DNA of 64,000 nucleotides from JAGNRR01 sp965230665. Its GTDB lineage: Bacteria > Bacteroidota > Bacteroidia > Chitinophagales > Chitinophagaceae. This document shows, one piece after another, positions 17,238 to 26,021 of the stretch; the stretch's first letter is position 1, and the number at the start of each line of letters is the position of its first letter. The notes under the pieces are model-generated. The model was not told where the DNA came from, searched no databases, and was given only the letters and a program-made list of their open reading frames with translations. Made by a program: the position numbers and the translations under genes. The stretch is taken from NCBI GenBank assembly GCA_965230665.1, contig CBDDLM010000004.1:2666001-2730000 (forward strand), written 5' to 3'.

Positions 17238-18005
17238 TTACCGCTTGCTTGTTTCTGCGATAATTACTCCAAACTGACCGTTTAATTGTTCAACTCCTTT
17301 GGCAGGTAAGTATGTTTTTGAAATTGCACCGTCCAAATAGAGTGCGTTTTTGCAACCTTTTTCGGCAAAGAATAGCGCGAAATCATAGAAACTAATAGGC
17401 TTTTTTGACATGGCAAAAAGTAAATCACCGGTCGATAAAATGCCTACTCCATTTCTAATATGTAGGTGTTTGGACCCTACGGTAAATTTAGAGTGTATTT
17501 TTCCTTCAATAAGTAGCATAGGACCAGATTGTGTAGCAAATCGGACGGTGTTCTTTGGAGCATAATTCTTGGTTGTTTGGATATAGGCCTTTCTATTTTG
17601 ATCAATATAAAACACTCCATTAGGCTGAAGATAAAAGTTTCCATAGGTTGACTTTTTCTTGTTCAGTTTATTTATCGTCACACCCTGTTCAATATATAAA
17701 CCCTGTGGTGAGCAGTCTTTTAAGTACATGCCTCCGTTCATAGCAAAGAGAAGTGAAGCGTCTCTATCTTCCAAATATTGTTTTAAGTTCCCGTGATTAT
17801 TAAAATACTTACCTCGTTCATCTTGCAAGAAGAATGATATTTTATCCGGGCTTGTTTGATATGTTACAATTGGAATATTCAGAAAAGTATCAATACGATT
17901 TGACGATTGTTCCAGTGTAATTGGAGGCTTACTTTTTATTGGCGTAGTTTCATGTTGACAAGCAATAATGAAAAGTATGCCGATTAAGAAAAAGTGTTGT
18001 TTCAT
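17238..18005 (-). CDS. Phosphodiester glycosidase-family lipoprotein (NAGPA/DUF2233)
   Basis: 255 residues from ATG 18005. Lipoprotein signal ending IIAC (Cys16). The body matches the NAGPA fold: LLFAMNGGMYLKDCSPQGLY, FATQSGPMLLIEGK, IRNGVGILSTGDLLFAMSK, FFAEKGCKNALYLDGAIS. Relatives uncover sugar-1-phosphodiesters or act in cell-wall carbohydrate handling; the substrate here is unknown. An in-frame ATG at 18032 overlaps tatD and precedes the signal peptide. Third gene of the operon with the deacetylase and tatD. Confidence 0.85.
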   Translation of the reverse strand: MKQHFFLIGILFIIACQHETTPIKSKPPITLEQSSNRIDTFLNIPIVTYQTSPDKISFFLQDERGKYFNNHGNLKQYLEDRDASLLFAMNGGMYLKDCSPQGLYIEQGVTINKLNKKKSTYGNFYLQPNGVFYIDQNRKAYIQTTKNYAPKNTVRFATQSGPMLLIEGKIHSKFTVGSKHLHIRNGVGILSTGDLLFAMSKKPISFYDFALFFAEKGCKNALYLDGAISKTYLPAKGVEQLNGQFGVIIAETSKR

Positions 18006-18007
18006 TA

Positions 18008-18775
18008 CTACAAATCGAAAAAAGTATTGCAATTTTTACTTGTCAACTTAGCTATGTCTTCTAAAGCGATATCTTTTTCTTTGGCTAAAAATGCTGCAAT
18101 GTTTTTTATATAAGCGGGTTCATTTCTTTTACCTCTGTAGGGTGCAGGGGCAAGGTAAGGGGCATCGGTTTCAAGCATGATTTTTTCTAATGAAATATCT
18201 TTAATAGCTTCTTTTAATCCAGAATTCTTGAAGGTAAGTACGCCACCAATACCAAGGTAGCAGTTTAAATCTTCAGTGATCTTTTTTGCTTGTAACGCAT
18301 CCCCGCTAAAACAATGGAATACGCCTTTTAAACCTTTAGAAGTATAATCAGCTACAATATTAATTGTTTCATCAATTGAATCTCTTGTATGAAGTATGAT
18401 CGGTACTTGATAGTGCAAGGCCCACTCAATTTGTTGCCGCAATGCTTTTTCCTGTTCAACTATAAAGCTTTTGTCCCAATAGAAATCCAATCCAATCTCA
18501 CCTATTGCTAGAAACGGACGCTGACTAAGCCATCGTTCTACAATTGCCAATTCAACTTCATAATTTTCTTTTACATAGCACGGGTGTAAACCCATCGTGG
18601 ATATGCAGATACCAGGATAGTTATCTTCACAAGCTATCATGGCATCAATAGTCGAACTATCACAGTTGGGCATAAAAATGCGTTCTACTCCATTGGCCTC
18701 TGCTTTTTTGATAACTTCATCCCGGTCTTCGTCAAATTTTCCGTCATAGATATGACAATGAGAATCTATTAGCAT
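18008..18775 (-). CDS. TatD-family metal-dependent hydrolase
   Basis: 255 residues, TIM-barrel deoxyribonuclease family. Metal ligands: DSHCHIYD (His6, His8), IGEIGLDFYWD (Glu near 92), ILHTRD, VFHCFSGD and METDAPYLAP-type ending (LETDAPYLAPAPYRGKRNEP). Family members have 3'-5' exonuclease activity and roles in DNA repair or D-aminoacyl-tRNA quality control. Starts 1 nt after the deacetylase stop. Confidence 0.93.
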   Translation of the reverse strand: MLIDSHCHIYDGKFDEDRDEVIKKAEANGVERIFMPNCDSSTIDAMIACEDNYPGICISTMGLHPCYVKENYEVELAIVERWLSQRPFLAIGEIGLDFYWDKSFIVEQEKALRQQIEWALHYQVPIILHTRDSIDETINIVADYTSKGLKGVFHCFSGDALQAKKITEDLNCYLGIGGVLTFKNSGLKEAIKDISLEKIMLETDAPYLAPAPYRGKRNEPAYIKNIAAFLAKEKDIALEDIAKLTSKNCNTFFDL

Positions 18776-18776
18776 G

Positions 18777-19406
18777 CTACAAACTTAAAGCTTTCATATT
18801 CCATTCTTGCGCTTGGCAGAACTCTAAAAAATTAGGTAAGGCATACTCTAAACGTTCAAATGCCTTTTGACTATCGTGAAATACGATAATGCTACCTGGT
18901 TTTGTGTTCTCCATTACATTTTTTAAACACTCCTGAGGAGATATTTCCGTGTCAAAATCACCACTTAGGACATCCCACATGATAATTTTTGTATTAGGCA
19001 TTAAGCGTTGTATCCCGGTTCCCTGAGAATATTTTATCCTTCCATAGGGAGGACGAAATAAGTTGCTTTTTATTTTTTTCGCCGCGCTCAAAACATCTCT
19101 AAAGTATACAACGTTTTTTGTGTTCCAGCCGTTCTTATGATTTTGTGTGTGATTTCCTACCTGGTGGCCTTCAACAAGTATCTGCTTATAGATCTCCGGA
19201 TATTTTTCAACATTCTTACCAATACAGAAAAAAGTTGCTTTAGCACCAACTTTTTTAAGCTCGGATAAAACAAAGGGGGTAATAGTAGGGTGCGGGCCAT
19301 CGTCAAAGGTGATGTATACACTGGAAGGGTCATCGTCAATACTCCATATACCCTTATTATATGCAGCCTTCAATATACGAGGTGTTTTTACTAAATAGTT
19401 TCTCAT
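18777..19406 (-). CDS. Polysaccharide deacetylase (NodB-like)
   Basis: 209 residues from ATG 19406 (MRNYLVKTPRILK). NodB motif TFDDGPHP (Asp35, Asp36) and zinc His pair GNHTQNH (His86, His90), then FRPPYG and SGDFD. Removes N- or O-acetyl groups from a polysaccharide, possibly peptidoglycan. The frame is open to an ATG at 19484, but a -7 box lies within that extension and relatives begin with the M..LVKTP sequence. The N-terminus has no obvious signal peptide. Confidence 0.88.
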   Translation of the reverse strand: MRNYLVKTPRILKAAYNKGIWSIDDDPSSVYITFDDGPHPTITPFVLSELKKVGAKATFFCIGKNVEKYPEIYKQILVEGHQVGNHTQNHKNGWNTKNVVYFRDVLSAAKKIKSNLFRPPYGRIKYSQGTGIQRLMPNTKIIMWDVLSGDFDTEISPQECLKNVMENTKPGSIIVFHDSQKAFERLEYALPNFLEFCQAQEWNMKALSL

Positions 19407-19456
19407 TATAATAGGAGGCAACTTATTGTGATAGGGGCACAACGAGTTGGTAAAGG

Positions 19457-19464
19457 CAAATATA
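19457..19464 (-). promoter_or_regulatory. -7 box TATATTTG for the deacetylase-tatD operon
   Basis: Exact TAnnTTTG on the minus strand, 50 nt before ATG 19406 and inside the longer open frame. Confidence 0.5.
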
Positions 19465-19503
19465 ATTCGTGACAATGATTTCATTTGCTAAAGAATTGCC
19501 AAG

Positions 19504-19511
19504 TATTTTTG
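19504..19511 (+). promoter_or_regulatory. -7 box TATTTTTG for gltX
   Basis: Exact TAnnTTTG match 6 nt before ATG 19518, with a TTTG at 19484-19487 as possible -33 element (16-nt spacer). Confidence 0.68.
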
Positions 19512-19517
19512 CGCCCT

Positions 19518-21011
19518 ATGAGTAAAAATGTGAGAGTGCGTTTTGCGCCAAGTCCTACGGGAGGTCTACATATAGGAGGGGTACGAACGGCTTTGTTTGC
19601 CTATCTCTTTGCTAAGCAGCATAAAGGTCAGTTCATACTTCGTGTAGAAGATACGGATCAAACGCGTTTTGTGGAAGGGGCTGAGGAGTATATCGTGAAG
19701 ACGCTACAGTGGTGTGGAATTTTACCTGATGAAAGTCCGCAGCTTGGAGGAGCTTATGGTCCGTACAGACAAAGTGAGCGCAAGGCGGATTACAGAAAGT
19801 ATGCTGAGCAACTGGTTAAGAATGGTTTTGCGTATTATGCTTTTGATACACCTGATGAATTAGCACGCATGCGGGAAGAATTCAAGACGAAAGAAAACCC
19901 AGCTCCACAATATGATAAACATACGAGAGATAAAATGAAAAACTCTTTGACTTTGAGCGAAGAGGAGGTTAAAAAATTATTAGATGCGCACACGCCACAT
20001 GTCATCAGAATAAAGGTGCCCACTAATGAAAAGGTGCAATTCACCGATATCATTCGAGGTACTATTGAAAATGATAGCAATTTGTTGGATGATAAAGTCT
20101 TGCTCAAAGGAGATGGGATGCCAACTTATCATTTGGCGGTTGTGGTTGATGATTATTTAATGAAAGTATCTCATGTATTTAGAGGAGAGGAGTGGTTGCC
20201 GAGTGCACCAATTCATGTGCTTCTGTGGAGGTATTTGGGCTGGGAACAACAAGCACCAGATTGGGCACACTTACCTTTAATTCTCAAACCGGATGGTAAT
20301 GGAAAGTTGAGTAAACGAGACGGAGAGCGTTTAGGCTTTCCAGTTTTTCCTCTCGCTTGGCAAGACCAGACCGGTTTTAAGGAAATGGGCTTTTTACCAG
20401 AAGCGTTTGTGAATATATTAGCTGTACTAGGTTGGAACGATGGCACGGAAAAGGAAATATTTTCTTTGCAGGAATTACTTGAGAAATTTGATGTTCAACG
20501 GGTTAATAAGGCTGGTGCTAAATTTAGTTTCGAAAAGGCAATTTGGTATAATTCAGAATGGATAAAACGAAGTAAGCTACAGGACTTACTCCCAATGGTG
20601 ACGCAGGAGTTATCTAATGCGGGTATAGAAGCCAAGGGCGATAAAATAGCGCGCGTATTAAACTTGGTTCATGAGCGCATTAGTTTATTGCCCGATGCGG
20701 TACGCGAGATGGAGTACTTTTTTAGAAAACCAGACACAATTGATATAGACACAATAAAATCTAAATGGGGTGAACAGCACGTCGCGTTTTATACAGAGTT
20801 AAAAGAAATATGGTCTGATACTGAATGGACCAAGGAAAATTTAGAGAGTAGTTTTAAAGAACTCATTGCCAAGCATCAGCTAAAAATGGGGGCAGTGATG
20901 CTTCCTTTTAGAATTATGCTTGTTGGCGGAAAGTTTGGGCCAAATGTATTCGAAATTGCTGGTGAATTAGGTAGGCAGGAGGTCATGGATCGAATTCTGA
21001 CTACTATATAG
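19518..21011 (+). CDS. gltX: Glutamyl-tRNA synthetase
   Basis: 497 residues. Charges tRNA-Glu. HIGH-type motif PSPTGGLHIG (11-20), KMSKS-type motif KLSKR (263-267), catalytic-domain blocks LRVEDTDQTRFVEG and VFRGEEWLPSAP, and a C-terminal anticodon-binding domain. Length fits GluRS and not the short tRNA-Glu-queuosine synthetase. The longer frame starts with TTG at 19485, before the promoter box; ATG 19518 is used. It ends 4 nt before the convergent TonB-like gene. Confidence 0.97.
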   Translation: MSKNVRVRFAPSPTGGLHIGGVRTALFAYLFAKQHKGQFILRVEDTDQTRFVEGAEEYIVKTLQWCGILPDESPQLGGAYGPYRQSERKADYRKYAEQLVKNGFAYYAFDTPDELARMREEFKTKENPAPQYDKHTRDKMKNSLTLSEEEVKKLLDAHTPHVIRIKVPTNEKVQFTDIIRGTIENDSNLLDDKVLLKGDGMPTYHLAVVVDDYLMKVSHVFRGEEWLPSAPIHVLLWRYLGWEQQAPDWAHLPLILKPDGNGKLSKRDGERLGFPVFPLAWQDQTGFKEMGFLPEAFVNILAVLGWNDGTEKEIFSLQELLEKFDVQRVNKAGAKFSFEKAIWYNSEWIKRSKLQDLLPMVTQELSNAGIEAKGDKIARVLNLVHERISLLPDAVREMEYFFRKPDTIDIDTIKSKWGEQHVAFYTELKEIWSDTEWTKENLESSFKELIAKHQLKMGAVMLPFRIMLVGGKFGPNVFEIAGELGRQEVMDRILTTI

Positions 21012-21015
21012 TTTG

Positions 21016-22095
21016 TTAGTACAGAGAAAACTGAACGGGTAGACTGAAGTAGGTTTTTACTTTTTTGTTATCTCTAGTGCCAGGCTCCCAAGGAGGCATA
21101 TTTTTCAAAACCTTTAAGACTTCTTTGTCCATATCTGGGTCAATGCTTTTAGTAATTTCAAAATTGCATAATTTCCCATCTGTGCACACCTGAAACCGCA
21201 CGTATGTTGTTCCTTGTTTTTTCCTACGACGAGCTTTCTTCGGGTATTTAATATGCTTACTGAGATAAGAATTCAAGGCCTTTTGACCACCAGGATATTG
21301 CGCTTGCTTGATAAAAGGAACAAATGGAATTTCGTGTCCGTTGAGATCGTAGCATACGTTGTTTTTCTTTAATGCTTTGTCGTAATACTCTTTCCGTTTG
21401 ATCGCTCCCGATTCGTAGTAACTTATTAATGAATCCATTGTTCTGGCAAGTCGTGGGCCTACTTTTTTAGACTTGGGTTTATAGTATTTCTCGTAGTGAA
21501 TCTGGCCATTTGTATAGTAATTTGTGAATTTACTTCTCTTCTTGCGGTTCCCATTAATACTAAATTCCACTGATTCTTTGACTACAGAGTCCTCGCGATG
21601 AAATCGAGTTTCTATACCCTTATTACCATGTTGCTTATAAAATGCAAAATAGTATAGTTTATTAGGAGCATTAGGATCTTTTTTAAACATATAGGCAAGT
21701 TTTACATGAGCGGGACTATCCACGGTATAAATCCTTTTGTAACGTAGCCGACCGTTGCTGTAAAATTCATTGTGAACTTTAAGCCTAAAGTCATTTGTAT
21801 ACATATACTCAGAACTTTTGTTTCCGTTCTTATAGTAATTGATTGTAGTATCCCTATAAACTTGCTTGTTAAAGTCTGCATAGCCACCCTCATAGAGCAA
21901 CGAGCTGTCCAATCTATAAATTTTGGTATTACATCCTGTTTGAGTACTATCGTCCCATCTTATTTTTTGAAAGTACTTGGCCTTTCCTTCACTTGTTTTT
22001 TTGAACGCATTATTTAAGAATATGATGCTCGTATTTTGAGCGGAACTCGTAAAACAATACATGAATAAAAAAATACTAAGAAAAGCTTTTTTCAT
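21016..22095 (-). CDS. TonB C-terminal domain protein with MORN-like repeats, copy 1
   Basis: 359 residues. Signal peptide MKKAFLSIFLFMYCFTSSAQ, a central region of repeated 'Y..G....' blocks like YwqK/MORN repeats (YYKNGNKSSEYMYTND, FYSNGRLRYKRIYT, YYTNGQIHYEKYY, YYESGAIKRKEYYD), then a TonB C-terminal domain (about 265-359: GGQKALNSYLSKHIKYPKKA ... VRFQVCTDGKLCNFEITKS). No N-terminal anchor like true TonB; probably periplasmic. The role is unclear. The -7 box is 4 nt from the ATG. A related gene lies at 22798-23568. Confidence 0.85.
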   Translation of the reverse strand: MKKAFLSIFLFMYCFTSSAQNTSIIFLNNAFKKTSEGKAKYFQKIRWDDSTQTGCNTKIYRLDSSLLYEGGYADFNKQVYRDTTINYYKNGNKSSEYMYTNDFRLKVHNEFYSNGRLRYKRIYTVDSPAHVKLAYMFKKDPNAPNKLYYFAFYKQHGNKGIETRFHREDSVVKESVEFSINGNRKKRSKFTNYYTNGQIHYEKYYKPKSKKVGPRLARTMDSLISYYESGAIKRKEYYDKALKKNNVCYDLNGHEIPFVPFIKQAQYPGGQKALNSYLSKHIKYPKKARRRKKQGTTYVRFQVCTDGKLCNFEITKSIDPDMDKEVLKVLKNMPPWEPGTRDNKKVKTYFSLPVQFSLY

Positions 22096-22099
22096 GACT

Positions 22100-22107
22100 C
22101 AAATGTA
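22100..22107 (-). promoter_or_regulatory. -7 box TACATTTG, 4 nt from the ATG
   Basis: Exact TAnnTTTG on the minus strand; four bases separate it from ATG 22095. Confidence 0.68.
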
Positions 22108-22186
22108 GTAACTAAACTATAACGAAACTTCATGTGCTAGAGCTGACGATATCAAGCGAAAAATATACTTTCGCGCGCCGTTTGTC

Positions 22187-22801
22187 ATGGGCAAATGGTT
22201 TAAACAGTTTTTTATGACACCGTATGATATCAATAATATTAAATTGTCAGAAATCGTTTCTGTGAGTTTTGCATTATTCGCCGTGATCGATGTTTTAGGG
22301 TCCATTCCTTTATTAATATCACTCAAGAATAAGATTGGATATATAAAGGCTAATCTTGTGACCATTGTTTCTGCAGGTTTAATTCTTGGATTCTTTTTCT
22401 TTGGAGAGGCTATGTTGGGTGTATTGGGTTTAGATGTCTCGTCTTTTGCTATTGCAGGTAGTGTTGTGCTGTTTATTTTGGGATTAGAAATGGTACTAGG
22501 TGTTGATTTTCATAAAGGGGAGCAGAATGCTAAAGCTGGTAGTATTGTTCCAATTGCTTTCCCTCTTATTGCCGGATCAGGTACGTTAACAACTGTGATG
22601 AGTATGAAGACCATTTATCATCAATATAATGTATTGATCGGTATTATGATTAATCTTGTAATTATCTACATTGCACTGATTTCCCTGTCCAGATTGGAAA
22701 AACTATTGGGAACTACTGGAGTTTTAGTGATTAAAAAATTTTTCGGTGTAATACTCTTAGCTATAGCTGTAAAAATGTTTAGAACCAATTTGAGTCTCTA
22801 G
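22187..22801 (+). CDS. MarC-family integral membrane protein
   Basis: 204 residues with about six hydrophobic segments. The conserved block KAGSIVPIAFPLIAGSGTLT near 122-141 marks the MarC/UPF0056 family, inner-membrane proteins of uncertain function once linked wrongly to multiple antibiotic resistance. A near-match -7 box (TACTTTCG) is at 22166-22173. Its stop TAG overlaps the stop of the convergent TonB-like gene (shared CTAG at 22798-22801). Confidence 0.9.
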   Translation: MGKWFKQFFMTPYDINNIKLSEIVSVSFALFAVIDVLGSIPLLISLKNKIGYIKANLVTIVSAGLILGFFFFGEAMLGVLGLDVSSFAIAGSVVLFILGLEMVLGVDFHKGEQNAKAGSIVPIAFPLIAGSGTLTTVMSMKTIYHQYNVLIGIMINLVIIYIALISLSRLEKLLGTTGVLVIKKFFGVILLAIAVKMFRTNLSL

Positions 22802-23568
22802 TCACTTTTTGGGATATTTTGTTCGGCTAAGGGTTTGCCAAACGTTATTGGAATTCGTATTCTGGCATTTACGGCTTTATCATTTGTTCTAGCAGGAATC
22901 CATTGTTTCATAATACCAACAACCCTTAAGGCCTCTTCATTTAGTAAAGGGTGAACAGATCGTTCTATTTTGGGGTTTTGTACACTACCATCCGTGTTAA
23001 CTATAAAAGAAACATAAACGGTTCCACTGATATTTTGGTCTTGCGCTTGTTGGGGATAGCGGATATTTCTATTTAAGAATGCAATCATACGTTTATAACC
23101 ACCATTATATTTTGCCGGCTGTTGGAATCTGGAGAACCGAACTCGTTTTCCCTTGGCATTGTATTTTTTGCCTTTAATAAACTGTCCCTGCTTGTAAAAT
23201 TCTATACGCTTTAATTGTCCATTTGGGTGTAACTGTTTTAAATATACCATTTGACCGTTATGATCATAGAAGGCAACCCAATGCAGCTTGCCATTTTGGA
23301 AAAAGGAATGGGAGCTATCCATTTTTTTAGTTAGTTGCTCATTTGCAAAGTGCGTAATGGTTCTAATCTCGTCATTTATATAAAATGTTCTTTCTGTAAT
23401 GCGTTGGAGCCCTTTTTCTTGAAAAAACACCTTGTAATAATTTGCATCTGTTCTTTTTGTTGCCTCACCTGTACTTTTATAGAATAGTGTATCCAATCCA
23501 TTAGATTGGGCATGCAACTTTTTTTCTACTCCTAGAAATACTATAAGCGCGATAAGAACTTTGAGCAT
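22798..23568 (-). CDS. TonB C-terminal domain protein with MORN-like repeats, copy 2
   Basis: 256 residues from ATG 23568. Signal peptide MLKVLIALIVFLGVEKKLHAQ, YwqK/MORN-like repeats (FFQNGKLHWVAFYD, LHPNGQLKRIEFY), then a TonB C-terminal domain (GGYKRMIAFLNRNIRYPQQA ... VSFIVNTDGSVQNPKIERS ... IPARTNDKAVNARIRIPITF). Same architecture as the gene at 21016-22095, so the two are paralogs separated by marC. A GTG one codon upstream is an alternative start. Box TAAATTTA lies just before it. Confidence 0.83.
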   Translation of the reverse strand: MLKVLIALIVFLGVEKKLHAQSNGLDTLFYKSTGEATKRTDANYYKVFFQEKGLQRITERTFYINDEIRTITHFANEQLTKKMDSSHSFFQNGKLHWVAFYDHNGQMVYLKQLHPNGQLKRIEFYKQGQFIKGKKYNAKGKRVRFSRFQQPAKYNGGYKRMIAFLNRNIRYPQQAQDQNISGTVYVSFIVNTDGSVQNPKIERSVHPLLNEEALRVVGIMKQWIPARTNDKAVNARIRIPITFGKPLAEQNIPKSD

Positions 23569-23656
23569 CACCTTAAATTTAAGTTTAACAAAGATCTTGG
23601 GATTGGAATATTGGAAAAATACCGTTGAGGTGACTACTTTTTGACAATAGGTTGAC

Positions 23657-23683
23657 AGACATAAGGCATATGTCTTATTTTTT
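23657..23683 (+). other. Intergenic hairpin plus T tract between divergent genes
   Basis: Perfect 7-bp inverted repeat AGACATA / TATGTCT (23657-23663, 23669-23675), 5-nt loop, followed by six T at 23678-23683. It has the form of a plus-strand terminator but lies between divergent genes, so it could end a short leader or small RNA starting nearby (a near-match box TACTTTTT is at 23635-23642), or be chance. Confidence 0.35.
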
Positions 23684-23765
23684 CTCCTCTTGAATCGCTT
23701 TAAGCTATGATTGTAGTCGTAGCAGAGCTTTGCTCCCTAGCTTTGATGTCATAACTTTTGAATCA

Positions 23766-25199
23766 ATGAAATTCTTAAAATTATTCTTTCTTCTTTTTTT
23801 TATAGGTTCATTTAGTTTATCGGGTCAATCTTTTTTTGGGAAGGATGAGTCAGATAAAGAACATGGTGGAATTGGTTTAGAGTTTAACAGACCCAATTTC
23901 GGAAAGTATTCGGGTGCGGATAAAACTTGGATGGGGATCAATATCGTTTCGGATATGTTTGAAGGTCGCCTCTTATTGGGCAAGATAGGACTTAATCCAA
24001 GTGAACCCGCTGGATTCAGTTCGACTAAATTACCTGTACCAGACACCTATGGTTATTCACATAATGGTGCGAACCTTTCCGTGGGTATAAATGCTCCAAT
24101 TAGTTCATTAGGTATAGGTGTGGAGAACAGTTCATTAGCAACTTTCCGTTTACATCCTACTTTAGGAGGGAGTTTTGGTTTATATTCTTTTTGGCCTAAT
24201 AACAATACGGTTGGCAAGGATTGGTTTGCCTATATTGGTCTTAAGCCAGGCTATCGTGCTCGCTTACCATTTGTAACGGTAGATTTGGCCCTTAACATTG
24301 AGCTTGGGCTCTATTCTGGCGATTTGAATAAACCCGTACGTCCTATAGCAATTTCTCCGAGTTTAATTTTTAGGTTGAATAGTCAGAAAAGTGGTTTCAA
24401 TATGAGAATAAAAAAAGTAGATGCAGCCTCCGTAAGCACCCGAGAAACTTCGAGAAGAACAGATACAAGGACACGATATGAAGGTAGTGGACGAAGTCGA
24501 GTTAGAATTCGAGAGAAGGTAACAACATCGACCTATGATGTAAAGGTGAAAAAAGGGAGTATGAGCGTACAAGATATTGGAACTTTTTTAGCAGGAGGCC
24601 CTGTCTTTGCTTTTAGTAACCCTAGAAGGCACAATTTTCAGCCTGCCTCGTTTTTATATGGAGGAAATGTTACGTTTAAGCAATCTGTTGTTTATACGGG
24701 TATTAATGTATTAGTTGGAAAGACGGGGCATGGAAGTACCATGGATGAACCACTAACTAAAAATAGAAGTTTAGATAGAAAAGATACCTTTGGTCGTGGG
24801 ACTTATAATAGTTTCAATGCATTTCTAGATATAGGTATGGATCTTTCTCCTTTAGCTTTAGCCGTTATGGGAATTGCAAGAGGTGATATTGGAAATGCTA
24901 CACCTTACTTTTCATTGATGGGTGGATTTACTTTAGGAGTATCTAGAATGGGTAACCAACAGTTTGTCAATAGCCAGGCCGAAACTGAATATGATTTGAT
25001 TCTAGCCCAAGAAGAAGAGGCAAAGGATTATAGAGTAGATCCGCGGAAAGGAGGTTTTGGAAAAATGGGGGGCTGGTGGCTTGGTGTGGATGTAGGAGTT
25101 GTGTCTTTTAAAATGAGAAGCTTAACACATAAAAAGTCTCCTTTCGCGAATAATCGATTCTTTGAACTGGCCTATAAAATACCATTAGCTGGTAGATAA
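23766..25199 (+). CDS. Putative outer-membrane protein of unknown function
   Basis: 477 residues from ATG 23766, which begins a clean signal peptide (MKFLKLFFLLFFIGSFSLSG). The mature protein is rich in alternating hydrophobic/Gly strands (HPTLGGSFGLYSFW, FAYIGLKPGYRARLPFVTVD), suggesting a beta-barrel, and ends in alternating aromatic/hydrophobic residues (FELAYKIPLAGR). An Arg/Thr/Ser-rich basic insert (about 215-265: RETSRRTDTRTRYEG, GRSRVRIREKVTTS) splits it, perhaps a surface loop. I do not recognise a family. The -7 box TAGCTTTG is at 23738-23745, 20 nt upstream. Confidence 0.75.
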   Translation: MKFLKLFFLLFFIGSFSLSGQSFFGKDESDKEHGGIGLEFNRPNFGKYSGADKTWMGINIVSDMFEGRLLLGKIGLNPSEPAGFSSTKLPVPDTYGYSHNGANLSVGINAPISSLGIGVENSSLATFRLHPTLGGSFGLYSFWPNNNTVGKDWFAYIGLKPGYRARLPFVTVDLALNIELGLYSGDLNKPVRPIAISPSLIFRLNSQKSGFNMRIKKVDAASVSTRETSRRTDTRTRYEGSGRSRVRIREKVTTSTYDVKVKKGSMSVQDIGTFLAGGPVFAFSNPRRHNFQPASFLYGGNVTFKQSVVYTGINVLVGKTGHGSTMDEPLTKNRSLDRKDTFGRGTYNSFNAFLDIGMDLSPLALAVMGIARGDIGNATPYFSLMGGFTLGVSRMGNQQFVNSQAETEYDLILAQEEEAKDYRVDPRKGGFGKMGGWWLGVDVGVVSFKMRSLTHKKSPFANNRFFELAYKIPLAGR

Positions 25200-25202
25200 G
25201 GT

Positions 25203-25490
25203 TTAGCTCGTCATCCGAAGTTTGTGTGGACTAGTTTTAGGGATACGCTCTATAATTTTTCGAGCTTCCAAATCTAGTTTTACGCTAACAATATACCAGC
25301 CTATTTTACCATCAAAGTGCTTGATTTCGTTTTCAGCGTCTTCAAAGAGTTGTTGGAAAGTTATTTCCCCATGGGAATGAATCTTTTGCAAAATATACGC
25401 ACAGACGAGGTCATATTTTTTCTTACTGATGTTTACACCATTTTTTCCCTGAGGGTGCAGGGTCATTATCTTTTCGTCTTTGGCTGCCAT
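25203..25490 (-). CDS. Small conserved protein (DUF6958-like)
   Basis: 95 residues, no signal peptide or membrane segment. The opening TLHPQGKNGVNISKKKYDLV and the block WYIVSVKLDLEARKIIER recall a small cytoplasmic family I associate with DUF6958, resembling a winged-helix. The recollection is moderate and function is unknown. The gene overlaps the end of the LprI-like gene by 25 nt and ends 3 nt from the convergent outer-membrane gene. Confidence 0.7.
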   Translation of the reverse strand: MAAKDEKIMTLHPQGKNGVNISKKKYDLVCAYILQKIHSHGEITFQQLFEDAENEIKHFDGKIGWYIVSVKLDLEARKIIERIPKTSPHKLRMTS

Positions 25491-26020
25491 ATTCTATTTA
25501 AATAAAAATAAAGTTCAATTACGCGCTGTTTTGTGATTTCAGCACTTTTATTCGCAACGAATATTTTGTGGATAGTTCCGCCACCAGAGTACTTTTCATT
25601 ATACAAAGTATAGTTGAGTTCTTTTTCACTATCTCTAAACCGAATCCAGTTTTTTTGACTTGTTTTTAATTTTTCTTTATCTGAACCTTCTAATTGATCG
25701 TAGAGCTTTTTATAGTACTTATTCAGTAGTTTGTCATAAGCTATTTCTGCACGGTAGGTTGCTTGGTTCATTCCAAGTGTGGAATAATCATAGTCCATTT
25801 CCAAACTCCAAAGTCGTTCGATGTAGAAGGTGTCGATATAGAACTCTTTTTCTAGTTTAGCAATCCATTGTCCATTATATTCATCAAGCGGTTTATGTCT
25901 TTTGAGGCTATCTATTTGTTTTAAGAGTGTTCGTTTACTTTGTTCAAATTGTTTCTTTTTTTGAGCCCATAGTCCGTTTACAACAAGCAGAAGACATAAA
26001 GTAGTGAGTACAGTTTTCAT
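25466..26020 (-). CDS. LprI-like (DUF1311) secreted protein
   Basis: 184 residues. Signal peptide MKTVLTTLCLLLVVNGLWAQ. The C-terminal half matches the lysozyme-inhibitor LprI N-terminal domain: MNQATYRAEIAYDKLLNKYY, LKTSQKNWIRFRDSEKELNY, a GGG loop and ITKQRVIELYFYL. The cysteines that normally make disulfides in this domain are absent from the mature region. Name-giving relatives inhibit host lysozyme, but most family members have no known role. Middle gene of a three-gene operon, starting 1 nt after its neighbour. Confidence 0.8.
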   Translation of the reverse strand: MKTVLTTLCLLLVVNGLWAQKKKQFEQSKRTLLKQIDSLKRHKPLDEYNGQWIAKLEKEFYIDTFYIERLWSLEMDYDYSTLGMNQATYRAEIAYDKLLNKYYKKLYDQLEGSDKEKLKTSQKNWIRFRDSEKELNYTLYNEKYSGGGTIHKIFVANKSAEITKQRVIELYFYLNRIWQPKTKR

Positions 26021-26021
26021 T

